DNA of 64,000 nt. It comes from Hetaerina americana (Eukaryota; Arthropoda; Insecta; Odonata; Calopterygidae). Below the pieces are notes generated by a model that was not told where the DNA came from, searched no databases, and saw only the letters and a list, made by a program, of their open reading frames with translations. Location of the stretch: the NCBI GenBank assembly GCA_022747635.1, contig JAKTNV010000752.1, positions 1-64,000 of the forward strand. The letters are read 5' to 3'. The translations under genes were made by a program, and so were the position numbers. Below are positions 51,622 to 63,401 of the stretch, one piece after another (position 1 is the stretch's first letter; each line of letters opens with the position of its first letter).

Positions 51622-51993
51622 ATGCCACCCAAGACGAGCGGAAAGGCTGCGAAGAAAGCGGGCAAGGCCCAGAAGAACATCTCCAAGGGAGACAAGAAGA
51701 AGAAGCGCAGGAGGAAGGAGAGCTACGCAATCTACATCTACAAAGTGCTGAAGCAGGTGCACCCCGACACCGGAATCTCCAGCAAGGCCATGAGCATCAT
51801 GAACAGCTTCGTCAACGATATTTTCGAGAGAATCGCCGCCGAAGCTTCTCGCCTGGCTCACTACAACAAGCGCTCCACCATCACCAGCCGGGAGGTGCAG
51901 ACCGCCGTCAGGCTCTTGCTTCCCGGTGAGCTGGCCAAGCACGCCGTCTCCGAGGGGACCAAGGCCGTCACCAAGTACACCAGCTCAAAGTAA
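51622..51993 (+). CDS. H2B: Histone H2B, unit 5
   Basis: Intact 123-aa H2B. Confidence 0.98.
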   Translation: MPPKTSGKAAKKAGKAQKNISKGDKKKKRRRKESYAIYIYKVLKQVHPDTGISSKAMSIMNSFVNDIFERIAAEASRLAHYNKRSTITSREVQTAVRLLLPGELAKHAVSEGTKAVTKYTSSK

Positions 51994-52027
51994 ATTCCTC
52001 GACGGGATTGCTTTGATGCATCCTAAC

Positions 52028-52043
52028 GGCCCTTCTAAGGGCC
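52028..52043 (+). terminator. H2B mRNA 3' stem-loop, unit 5
   Basis: GGCCCT/AGGGCC stem with TCTA loop. Confidence 0.95.
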
Positions 52044-55000
52044 ATGAAATAATCTTCAGTTTTCAAATACCCGACTGCGATGGGCAATCGTCAATACTCG
52101 GCCGCAAAGGACGTACATAAATAAACGTAAAAACCTGGGAAATTAGAGTCCCACGCTTTCCTCCGATTCACCAACTACTTACCTGGTGTGCACGCGCGCG
52201 GTTCACGAAAAAATAGAGTAAATGTAAAGGAGAAACTTATGACAATAAAAGATGGACGAATTTCTTACCTCCTATTCAAATATATTTTCTACTGCTATGC
52301 GTCTGCATTTGATGAAAATGACCGTCGAGATATTAAGGAAAAAATATTATATTCCCATGATTACTTCCCTTTCACCCAGTACTTTTCAAACCACTGACCT
52401 GCTATGCTCGTTTCTCAGACGTAAGCCTTGACTTACATGTCTCCCTCCGTCAAAAATAATATGGATTCACGGCGTCCGTCTCCCTCCGAAACTGGTACGC
52501 TTGTGGTCACGTTGCTCCTGCTTCACTTCCAGGGGCAGTAAATGACAGGTCCCCACATGCCCTTCCCACGCGGCCGTTTTTCCGCGAAGGCTAATTCCGC
52601 TTAACCTCCCGTCCCATCCGCTACGTCGTAAAACTCCTCGGGGGTTCAACGCGAGGAGGCAGGTAATGCGACCCGTCCTCGCCCCAAGTTTCTACGTTAA
52701 CCAGAAAAGGGCTGTCGCAATGACCCACGTGGCATTCCGCACGAGGAAGAAATTTCTGTGGAAACCTCGCAAGCATAGAACGCAGCTGGGCAACAGCGTT
52801 CCTTGTACATTCACCAAGTCGTGACGAGCAGGCGTCGCAATAAACAAAATGGCGGGCAGTGAGCGCTTCCGTGGATTTTCCATTGTGCTAATTCTATCCA
52901 ATCAATCAATTCCCAGAAACTATTTCTACGGAATGCATCGTCGTTAACAGCATATGGAATCAGCATCATTCGCACAAATAACAATTTATGTAATGGGCAT
53001 CGGGTTTCCTTCTTGGAAAATCGCCATCTCGCTGAAACAATGTTGATAAACCTCCTCTGAACGAATCCCCCAAGTATTTTAAAGTCGATTGAGTGATTTT
53101 TCATCCTTTTCCGCAATTTTTTTTTTGCGATACTGCAACGATTTATCAGCAATTGATTACAAATGCATCGAGACAGACGTGACAAGTAGACCAGTTCTTT
53201 GATCACCATGCCTCCAAATGACCGATTCTTGTTATAGTTTTGAACCGGGGTCCCTTCCGCGGGACACGACTCATTCCCCTTCTTTTGAACGAAATTAACC
53301 TTTCCAGAAATCTTTACTTGTCTTGTCACGCCACAGAACAGAAAATGTTTCTCTAGGCAAAAGTTAAATGGTCCCAGTCCCAACTTACCCGCTAATTTTA
53401 TTACGTTGATACACAAGGGATGGAAGGACATACGTTAATGTTGTTTATTTCTTTGCGGGATTAGGGAAATGAAATCTAGGGAAAAGAGGTCGAAGTTTGA
53501 CGTGAAAGAGAAATCTTTAAAATTAGCGGCCGGTATAATCATTTATGAGATGATTGCATAACGTTTTCATTAAGGCGACTCTTCCTACAAGTGCATTTCT
53601 GACGAAAAAGGTTGCCGCATGTGCCTACCTGTCCGTCCTTTTAGCATTTCAACTTTCTGCAAATTTGGTGAAAATCTTTACCGCATTAGCCCCATTGAAG
53701 AATCCACCCCGGCCGCATTTTGACACTAGGTACACGAGATCGTCACTTCACCGTATTCGACAACCGATTTCCCGCAGTGGCGTTAACCGAAGGACGCTCG
53801 GCTTTGAGGACAATAGTGATTCGTGAAGCGATATTTAATCAGATTCATCTAGTAACAGTGGCCGGGAATGGAATGGAATAACGTCCTTGCCTAGGCAACT
53901 TAGTAACATACAACTTAACTACGGACGGGAGAAAATGCCGACGAGCCGTGAAGCGGTGTAAATTTCATAACGATCGTGTGATTTTAAGACTCATGATATA
54001 CACCATGACGATTAATTACCTTAGCAGTTGTGGTGATGCTTAATCACCGGGATATCATGTAATGTCATACCAGTCACAGCGAGGCGTTAATACTTAACAT
54101 TGAACTTTGTCAAATTTGTGTAGTTGAAATCACCCTTATGACATCTGTTAATAAATTCATCCACACAGAGTACCAAATTAGTAAAATATCTCGGGTACGC
54201 AGCGATATGTAAACGGAGACAGTTTTTTTTTCAAAATCTCGGAATGGATGACAAACGTCCTCCATTAGCGAACATTTATGACAGTCATCACCTACCTCCT
54301 GCCGTGATAATGTCAAATTTTGCAATGCAACTACTGGTAATAAGAATGATTAAATTCGAGTCAACTAGTGTTACTTTCGAATAACGTTCCCCCATTGACA
54401 CAACTGTCATTTACATATGAACACTAGAAACTAACACACACGAACGTGCACATAGACCTACGCAACCTTCAGTCGTCTACTTCATCGTGAGTGGATTGAA
54501 TCCTCTTAACTCCTGATTGACTTTCGCTTCACATTGCAATGATCCCAGATTGGCCGGGGAAAAGACGACTATTTGTTTTCCTGTTCACTGGAATGCTTAT
54601 TTCGTATCTTTTATGGTGATGTGCTAGGTACCAGACAGCTTAAAATTGTTAATCATCGTTCTTTTATTACTCGTGACGATAAAGTTGCTTCCGCATCGCT
54701 AAGAACCTCAAGGAATCAACAATGAACGGGGATGAAATATTTGATGGGTCCACATGTATTGATTAAGTAATGCAGAACGAAGTAGATACTGAGTAATTGA
54801 ATTAACACAGGGGCTTCTTCGAGACAGAACCGAGAAATGATGTTCCGTGAACTGTCGACGGTGATAGAGTTCCACGAAAGAGAGGTCGTAGAGGAATGAA
54901 CGGTTCCGGCTGTTAATGCCGCCCCTAGTCCCCCCAACCCCGCAAGCACTGGAAACCAGCCTGGATCCCTGATTACGATCCCAGGAAAAATCGTGTTCAA

Positions 55001-56844
55001 GTCTTTCCTACGCCAGATAGTATAATCTGTCATCACTATTGAACGCCGCATCACGCCCCGACGGCTTTTTCCCACGTTTTTTTTATTTATTCACAGGAAT
55101 GTTTTCCAGGTAAGGGCTATTCACTCTACCTTATCCGTCAATCACTATCCCGACCCTCGAAAGTTATAAGGAAAAGTCGACCATTGCTCTAATGAAAGAT
55201 ATTATTCCAACGGCATGGAGGTAAAAAACAAGATCCATATGCTTGACACACATTATGTCGATTGGAAACAAGTGGAAACGATGTGAAATTAGGTTGGAAG
55301 CAACTGAAAAATATTGTGACACGAATACAAGCCGTCATAGCTCCGCAACTACGACGAAAGGGATGTGGATATTATTGAGTTAAACGCATCTGTCCTATTT
55401 GCTTATGGCGATTCCCATCGTAATGATCGCGCATACAATCCCGCGATGCGCCCTATTTTCGCCGTTTCCGTGAATAAGACGTACGGCGGGGGATGTGTAC
55501 CGAGCGAAATTGCCGACACGAATTACGTACGCTTACGAGAGCCTGGTTTTCAAGGAGTCGCTTTCACGTTGACTACGTCCCCGAGGTATCCCATCACACA
55601 GGGTCATTTAACGTGACATACAGCGTGTGTGTGGGAGGGATTTTTTTTTTTAAGGTCGTAGGGGTGTATTCCGTAACTTGACGGCACCGTGGAGAAAAGC
55701 ACATCCAACGCATCGCACAGATAAGGAAGGTTAATAAAAGAAATGTACGCGATAACAAGTCGACGGCAGACGACTCTCCTCTTCGAAAGACGTGCAAGGA
55801 AACTAGGGTAGACATCCGCGGAAACGTGGATGTGGCGCCGTTTCAACGACAATAAGAGTTTTCCCGTGATGAAGTATCATTTCGTTTCCGATGACATGCC
55901 GGTTGCTACAAATTCATCATCCCGCAACGAGGTACCGACGTCCGAAGCCGTTGGAGACGGAGCAAACTCGTCACGGCCGGGTCGCCACTGCGCGCCCTCG
56001 GCTACTACATTGTTTTTCCCGCCCGCTCACGGGGCTAAAGCATAATTCGGCGCCATCCTCGACTTTGTTGTACGTGAACTTTGACGTCCCATTCGCGTGC
56101 GTACAGTTCATTTCTTTTTCCCCTTCGGCCACCCCATGCAACCATTTCGAAGCCCACGCGGACGCGTCGTAAGGCGTGCGCTTAACGGGTGACTCCGTCT
56201 CCATTTGCGACTCGATAATCCTTTCCCACGGGCGCGGGAGGTGGGTGCGTCGCGACGCCCCCGAGTCGTCGAAAAATGCATAAACGTCCGCTTACGGGAC
56301 AGGCACCGGGGAGGAACAGGAGGAAGGTTTGACAGGCGCCGAGTCAGGGGGAAGGCGTCCGAAGGGACCGTCTTCTCGGGGCCGCTTTCCGCGGCCGGCG
56401 CGCGGCCCACCGGGTCGCGAGCGCGTCCAATACCAGGTGAAGGATGGCCTCGAACGTACGTTACCTCGGATCTCGAGGAATCGACCCCGGTAGAAACGTG
56501 TGCAACGTTTATTCCCGGGTACGCCTTCGACAGGACGACAACCCGTATTTTGACGACCCGCTGCACACGAACTGGGCTCGCCAAACGCCTGGCGCCGCCA
56601 CGGCCGACAGGGTGGAACCCTGACGGGCGCCGCGGCGCAAGGCGCCCTCGTTACGCGCCCCCGACACTCTCCGAAACGCGAAAGTCGGAGGAGGAGTGGA
56701 GTACAAACAATCCGAGAAGCGCACCGGAGGCGAGAGGAAGAGATCGTATTTTGCTCCGAAATGGTACGATAGCAAGGTGGACTTTCGTATGAAATCCATG
56801 TCTTGGTAATTTTCTCTTTCTATCATCACGCAGCAGCCGATAAC
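52044..56844. other. Spacer between H2B of unit 5 and H1 of unit 6
   Basis: Near-identical to the other spacers; no gene recognised. Confidence 0.8.
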
Positions 56845-57591
56845 ATGGCAGACGCAGCATCTGGAGCAGCGGCAGCCGCACCACCGGCAGCCCAGCCTTC
56901 GGGCACCGTCGCAGTAAAACCCCTGCCTTCTTCAGGAACCTCCGCGGCTTCCAAGAAGGCCAGCAAGGGCGGAGCAGCCAAGAAGGCTCGCGCAAAGCCG
57001 TCGCACCCGCCCACTTCCGAGATGGTTAACAACGCAGTCAAGGGCCTCAAGGAGCGCGGTGGCTCTTCCCTTCAAGCCATCAAGAAGTACATCGCAGCCA
57101 GCTACAAAGTGGACGCCGAGAGGCTCTCGCCTTTCATCAAGAAGTACCTCAAGGCGGCCGTCACCGCCGGAACTCTCGTCCAGACCAAGGGAAAGGGCGC
57201 CTCAGGTTCCTTCAAGCTGAGCCACAGCAAGAAGGCCGCACCCGCGGCAGCCAGCGGGACGACCAAGGCGAAAAAGGTCGTCAAGAAGACGGGAGTAAAG
57301 AAACCGAAAGCGGTCGGAGCCAAGAAGTCCTCCGAGAAGGCGTCCAGTGGCACCAAGAGGTCCGCGCCCAAGGAGCGAAGCAAGTCCGCGCCACCAGCCA
57401 AGAAGGCGAAGAAGGCGGCGGACAAGCCAAAGAAGAAGCCGGCGGCTGGGAAACCCGCCGCCAAGGCGGCAAAGTCCCCGTCGAAGGCGAAAAAGGCGGC
57501 CACCAAACCCAAGACCCCCAAGCCCAAGAAGACGCCCACCAAGGCCAAGCCCGCCGCCAAGAAACCTTCCGCCGCCCAGAAAAAGAAGTGA
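56845..57591 (+). CDS. H1: Linker histone H1, unit 6
   Basis: Intact, identical protein. Confidence 0.97.
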   Translation: MADAASGAAAAAPPAAQPSGTVAVKPLPSSGTSAASKKASKGGAAKKARAKPSHPPTSEMVNNAVKGLKERGGSSLQAIKKYIAASYKVDAERLSPFIKKYLKAAVTAGTLVQTKGKGASGSFKLSHSKKAAPAAASGTTKAKKVVKKTGVKKPKAVGAKKSSEKASSGTKRSAPKERSKSAPPAKKAKKAADKPKKKPAAGKPAAKAAKSPSKAKKAATKPKTPKPKKTPTKAKPAAKKPSAAQKKK

Positions 57592-57645
57592 ACCATCACT
57601 GCTTCGCCACCGGCGCACCTAGGACAGCAGACAGCGTCCAATCTC

Positions 57646-57661
57646 GGTCCTTTTTAGGACC
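57646..57661 (+). terminator. H1 mRNA 3' stem-loop, unit 6
   Basis: Loop TTTT; AAAGATG at the standard 12-nt distance. Confidence 0.95.
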
Positions 57662-58045
57662 ATCATGTCTTCCAAAGATGCTTGCCACTCAATGCCCACG
57701 CCACTGAGCACGCCCAAAGTTAACATTTATCATGATTAATGCCATGCAAAAACAACGGTCCTATTTAAAATTGATGATGCGACATGGACGGACGAAAAAA
57801 AAAATTAAGAATAACATTCATAGAACGTGTAAAATGAACAACACGTCACGGAGTATTGTTTTCTTTTCGTTAAGCGCGTCAGGTAAGCATCGCACGAACT
57901 TTTATTTCATCTCATTTCATGCGTAGCCGTGCAAACGCACTTGCCATGCGCAAAGGAAATTTCATGTCGTCCATCATTCCAATGGATTTACATCGTCGTT
58001 AATTATTGTGCGATCGTGCTAAATTCAAACTTTTAAGTATGTACT

Positions 58046-58061
58046 GGTCCTGAAAAGGACC
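58046..58061 (-). terminator. H3 mRNA 3' stem-loop, unit 6
   Basis: Loop TTTC on the minus strand; intact. Confidence 0.95.
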
Positions 58062-58087
58062 TTTGTTTTTCGGCCGAAAGTAGCTTT

Positions 58088-58965
<878 letters not shown>

Positions 58966-61854
58966 TCACATCCTGGCACGTCTTCTACGTCGCAGGGGAA
59001 GAAGTGGTAGATCCGGATCCGGCTGCAGGGACGGCGGGAGCGGCAATACCGTGCGGACCTGATGAGATGGCAGGGAAGCCTCGGGGTAGTAGATGGGGAA
59101 GAGTGTGGAGATGACACGAGCTGGTGACTGCAGTTTAATCGCAGGACGGCGACGCAGTAGTCCTCCTAGGTGGCTCAGGATGTCGGTGAGCAGCTCCTCA
59201 TTGTGGTCTGCCAGGCGGGCCGCTGATCTGATACGGATACGGCACAACCTGTGGAGGATCGGTTCGATATCAGTTCGGTCATACACATACTCTTCTGGGG
59301 TATCGTAAGGGAGGAGAAGCAACCGTCGCAGGATTCTACGCTCCAAAGATGCGAAGAGCCCCAAATTGTCCCGTGTAGGGAGGACCGCGAGCGCGGCATA
59401 CTCCATGACAGGTCTCAGGAAGGCCTTGTACAGGAGCAAACCGCAGCTCTCGGACACTCCCCGGCCGTTTGCCCGGACGGCACGAATTAGATTGGCGCGA
59501 CGGTTGCATCTCGCCCTCACCACCCCCAAATGGACCCTGAAAGAGAGATGCCTGTCCAGGTGGACGCCCAGGTAAGTGACGGAGGAGGATGGGAAAATAC
59601 GCTTATCCCATAGGGTTAGGGAGTGGGGATTGGAGCCGGCTCCACGGCAATCGTGGCTACCGGCGAACACGATGAAGGTGGATTTTTGTGGGTTCGGCCG
59701 CAGGCGCCACCTCCGGAACCATCCCTCCAGGGTGGATGTAGCGCGTTGCAGATGTTTAACGGCCGTCTCCACCCGCTGTGCCCGTAACCACAGTGCTGTA
59801 TCGTCAGCGTATTGTGCGAGTGTGACTCGCTTTCCAGGATTCTTATCTGTGGGCATGTCCCAGCAGAAAAGGGTAAAAAGTAGAGGGGAGAGGACGGTAC
59901 CTTGAGGGACACCTGCGAGCAGAGGGAAGGGAAGGGATAGGTGTCCGTCCACTTGCACCCTCGCCTGCCTGTTGGAGAGAAATGAGTTTATTAGTCTGAG
60001 AAGGGGAGGAGTAACGCCGGGGGTAAGAGAGAGCTTGCCGATGAGGCCTTCATGCCACACCCTATCGAAAGCCCTCTCTATATCCAGGAACAGGGCTGCC
60101 ACATACTGCCGCCGGTTGATTGCCTCTGCCGCCATTGTGGTGAGGTGGCAGAGAGGGTCAACGGTACATCTGTGTGGGCGGAAACCAAATTGATGTGGGG
60201 GAAGGACACCATTAGAGTTAAAGCGTAGTGTGAGACGTCGGGTAATGATTCTTTCGTACCACTTCCCGATCACACTGGTGAGGCATATCGGGCGATAATT
60301 CTCAGCCTTTTGGTGGTCCTTCCCAGCTTTAGGAATCATGACAACAGTCATGGGTTTCCAAGCCGTGGGATAATACCCTAAGGAAAGGAGAGAGTTGAAT
60401 ATCAGACGCAGGGGCGTGAAGCAGCTGGTGGCTTTCTGGATGTGACGGGTGGTGATCCCGTCCGGTCCTGGGGCCTTGTGGCGGCGGGGCATACAGTTTG
60501 CCATTTCCTCTTTGTCAATGGGGGAAGAAAGGGGGTCATCATCGGGTAGTGCCTCGGGTACCTCAAGGGGAAGAAGGGAGAATGGAAGCGAGTTCAGATG
60601 ATGTAAGCAGGCCTGCTTATGTCGTTCGTCGAAGGCCGGGTCCTCCTGCGGGCGAAAAACATCAGTAAGAACCCGTCGAAATTCTTCCGCCTTCCCTAGC
60701 CCGTCGGCGACTGGGACGCCATCGTTGTTAATCAGGGAGATCCGGGTTGGTTTGTGTTGTCCGGAGAGAACCCGAAACTGCTTCCAGAATTTCGCCCCCT
60801 CCGTGCTATCATACTTGGAGCAGGCGATCGCCCAGGATTGCTCCTTGTGTGCTATCACCCGTCGACGGATGATCGCATTTGAGCGGTTCCATTCTGTTTT
60901 CAGTTCCGGGTCCCCGGTGCGGAGCCATTGCCTGTAAAGGGAACGCTTATATTTGATTAATTGAACTACATCAGGTGGAAGTGGGGGGCGCGAGGGATCT
61001 ATCTGCTTCTTTGGAAGCCGCGCCGTCGCGTCCGCGAACGCTTCAGTCAGCCGTAGAAGGGCTTCATCGACTTCGCTACGCGAACGCGGGGCGGTGGCCC
61101 CCTCAGTTGCAGCTTCTACCGTGCTGTTGAAGGCCTCCCAGTCAGCGGCTTTATTGTCCGTGACTGTGAAGACCCTCTTGGCTGGGCGTCTCGTACCCTG
61201 GAATGGAAAAGAGAATGGGAGATGGTCCGACGTGATGCAGTCCCCAACGGTGATGCCGCCAGCAAGATGGGTAAGGTTGGAGGAGACCAGAGCCTGGTCG
61301 GGGAAGGAGGGACCACGTCCCACAAAGGTGGGAAAAGGAATGTCCAGTCGGACCAAGGGATGCCGAAGGAGGAAGGTATCCAACTGGCGCCCCTTCACCG
61401 TGGTGACCGCATCCCGAAAGGACCGACTCCGGGCATTAAAATCGCCAAGGATGACGCAGGAATGACCTAGGGAGAGAATAAAAGACAAGAGCGCCCCGGG
61501 CAGGGGGGCATGTGGCCTTGAGTAGAGCGTGCACACATACACCGTCCTACGACCGATGCGACACTCTACCAGGACAGCTTCATTCCCTCCTGACATGACG
61601 CTTGGAGGAATGGGCAGATCTTTCGCACCTATGTCCTTGTGGACAAGAAGCGATACTCCCCCTGACCGTGGAGCAGCCCTTGGCTTGGAAAATTCCTGAA
61701 AATGGGGAAGATTAACACGACGGTATGCTGGAAGGAAGGTTTCCACTAGGCCTAGAATTGAAATGGAAGCGTTAGAGATGTAGCTCTGGAGGAGTGGCTT
61801 CTTCTGTTTCACGCCCCCATTGACGTTGGCAAAGGCGATGTGCGCGGGCCTCAT
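58966..61854 (-). CDS. E3 ORF2: APE endonuclease / reverse transcriptase
   Basis: 962 aa. Endonuclease motifs are FANVNGG (N10), LVETFLP (E38), LGDFNARS and TSDHLPFSF. The reverse transcriptase has PGPDGITTRHI, NYRPICLTSVIGKWYERI, FLDIERAFDRVWHEGL, GVPQGTVLSPLLFTL and QYADD with Y682, then YLGVHLD. The C-terminal end is Pro/Leu/Arg-rich with no RNase H or zinc knuckle. The start overlaps the ORF1 stop as ATGA, the classic stop-restart arrangement. Confidence 0.92.
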   Translation of the reverse strand: MRPAHIAFANVNGGVKQKKPLLQSYISNASISILGLVETFLPAYRRVNLPHFQEFSKPRAAPRSGGVSLLVHKDIGAKDLPIPPSVMSGGNEAVLVECRIGRRTVYVCTLYSRPHAPLPGALLSFILSLGHSCVILGDFNARSRSFRDAVTTVKGRQLDTFLLRHPLVRLDIPFPTFVGRGPSFPDQALVSSNLTHLAGGITVGDCITSDHLPFSFPFQGTRRPAKRVFTVTDNKAADWEAFNSTVEAATEGATAPRSRSEVDEALLRLTEAFADATARLPKKQIDPSRPPLPPDVVQLIKYKRSLYRQWLRTGDPELKTEWNRSNAIIRRRVIAHKEQSWAIACSKYDSTEGAKFWKQFRVLSGQHKPTRISLINNDGVPVADGLGKAEEFRRVLTDVFRPQEDPAFDERHKQACLHHLNSLPFSLLPLEVPEALPDDDPLSSPIDKEEMANCMPRRHKAPGPDGITTRHIQKATSCFTPLRLIFNSLLSLGYYPTAWKPMTVVMIPKAGKDHQKAENYRPICLTSVIGKWYERIITRRLTLRFNSNGVLPPHQFGFRPHRCTVDPLCHLTTMAAEAINRRQYVAALFLDIERAFDRVWHEGLIGKLSLTPGVTPPLLRLINSFLSNRQARVQVDGHLSLPFPLLAGVPQGTVLSPLLFTLFCWDMPTDKNPGKRVTLAQYADDTALWLRAQRVETAVKHLQRATSTLEGWFRRWRLRPNPQKSTFIVFAGSHDCRGAGSNPHSLTLWDKRIFPSSSVTYLGVHLDRHLSFRVHLGVVRARCNRRANLIRAVRANGRGVSESCGLLLYKAFLRPVMEYAALAVLPTRDNLGLFASLERRILRRLLLLPYDTPEEYVYDRTDIEPILHRLCRIRIRSAARLADHNEELLTDILSHLGGLLRRRPAIKLQSPARVISTLFPIYYPEASLPSHQVRTVLPLPPSLQPDPDLPLLPLRRRRRARM

Positions 61855-63401
61855 CTACAACGTGAAGCGTAAGAGGAAATGGCGGGGAATAGGGTATTCC
61901 TGGAATAAAGATTTGTTATATTGAAGCCGAAGACAGACCGTGCAGCGGAGTTCAGGATGAGCTCCATCTGCTGGCGGTGTCCCGGGGCAGCATTTGCGTA
62001 CACCAGGGAGAGAAACCTCAACAGGTCTCCCTTGGTGACGGCTTCCTTGGCCTCAGGTGCATCATCCTTCGCCGCACCTACAATGGAAGGGTCTGGTAGA
62101 ATTGGGGCAGTAGTGGCAAGAGAGACTGGGGCTGCGGGACGTTTGGGGCACTTCCAGGCCCCGGCGTGATGTTCGCCACCACAGTTAGGGCAGCGCAACG
62201 TCGTTGCGGTACAGGCAGCATCCCGGTGGGCTGCACCACACCTCCCGCACTTGGTGTCCATTCTGCACTCCGCCGTGGGGTGGCCGAATTCTTGGCACCT
62301 GAAACAACGTTGTGGGCGGGGTGGGGGGGGATGCGACGGCTCGCACCGATACAAGCGGCCGTAGCAGGTGAGGCCACCAGTGATTACAATTGAGGCCGCT
62401 TCCGCATCATAAGTGATGCAGCGGATTAAAGTTGTCTCGGAGTTGGTGGCCCGGGAGGTGATCCGCCAAAGGTTGGCCACGGGAACTCCGGCGTCGGTGA
62501 GGGCGTCCCTGATGTCCGCAGTTGTCATGAAGAGGTCAACTCCTCGCACTACGAAAGAAAAGGAGGGCTTTTTAGGGTCGGAGGGAGCGGAGGAAGATGC
62601 GGCGTTGGATTTAGGGGGACCCACAACAGAGACGACGCACGTCTCCCCCAACAGGGCGTCCAGCCGTTTCTTGCCTTCACCCTGAAGGAGAGACAGCTGC
62701 CGCCGCGGAAGTCGGACCCTCGCCGCTCTTTCCCCCGGGTAGACAATAATTTGGGAGGTGGCAAGGGAAGGGTGGACGGACCTCAGGGCCGTGAAGAATT
62801 TCTTCTGGCTCGTGTCCCGGGGAAGAGAGGAAAAATGGATTGTGGTATCATTGGAGGCTTGGGACGTCAGGCGGGGGGAGGAGGAAGGGGGGGAACGGGG
62901 GGTTTGGTTAGGGATAAGGCGGGCTGGTTCTGGAAGATCAACGGGAGGGGGAGGAGGGGTCTTCTTCACCTGTCTTTTGGGCTTGGGTTTCATAAGGGGT
63001 GCAGGCGGGTGAGTAGCATTGCTCGGGAGGGGGGAAAAGAGGGTTGGAAGAGGTGGGGGTTTCTGAGTAGGAGGATGGATTGGGGAAAAGGGGGAGGAGG
63101 GAGAATGGTTAAGGAGGTTGGCCGTCGGTGACATGGAAATCACCAGGCGGGGGGAGGGAGTTGATGAGGGGGAGAGGCATGCGGCACCTAGAGGTGAAGG
63201 GATTGATAGGAGAGAGGGGAGAGGAAGGAGTGGTGGGATAGGGGAGGGAGTAGGGGAGGGGCTTCCGTTCTCTTCAGGAGAGGCACCATCCTTGCGACGT
63301 TTCTTCCTCTTCCCCTTGCGTCCTCTCGCCTCCTGCCACTTCTCAGGGGGGTCTGAGGACGGCCTGTCCCGCAGGAAGTACCCCGGTCCTTCAGTCGACA
63401 T
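61851..63401 (-). CDS. E3 ORF1: gag-like zinc-knuckle RNA-binding protein
   Basis: 516 aa. The long N-terminal Pro/Ser-rich region has a basic RKGKRKKRRK stretch (about 28-37) that could be a nuclear localisation signal. An RRM-like pre-C2HC domain (about 275-360) precedes three zinc knuckles at 366-419: CFRCQEFGHPTAEC, CGRCGAAHRDAAC and CPNCGGEHHAGAWKC. Start MSTEGPGYFL at 63401. Intact. Confidence 0.9.
   Translation of the reverse strand: MSTEGPGYFLRDRPSSDPPEKWQEARGRKGKRKKRRKDGASPEENGSPSPTPSPIPPLLPLPSLLSIPSPLGAACLSPSSTPSPRLVISMSPTANLLNHSPSSPFSPIHPPTQKPPPLPTLFSPLPSNATHPPAPLMKPKPKRQVKKTPPPPPVDLPEPARLIPNQTPRSPPSSSPRLTSQASNDTTIHFSSLPRDTSQKKFFTALRSVHPSLATSQIIVYPGERAARVRLPRRQLSLLQGEGKKRLDALLGETCVVSVVGPPKSNAASSSAPSDPKKPSFSFVVRGVDLFMTTADIRDALTDAGVPVANLWRITSRATNSETTLIRCITYDAEAASIVITGGLTCYGRLYRCEPSHPPPPRPQRCFRCQEFGHPTAECRMDTKCGRCGAAHRDAACTATTLRCPNCGGEHHAGAWKCPKRPAAPVSLATTAPILPDPSIVGAAKDDAPEAKEAVTKGDLLRFLSLVYANAAPGHRQQMELILNSAARSVFGFNITNLYSRNTLFPAISSYASRCR

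Larger units (their letters stand above)
57592..58087. other. H1-H3 intergenic region, unit 6
   Basis: Two facing stem-loops in AT-rich DNA. Confidence 0.85.
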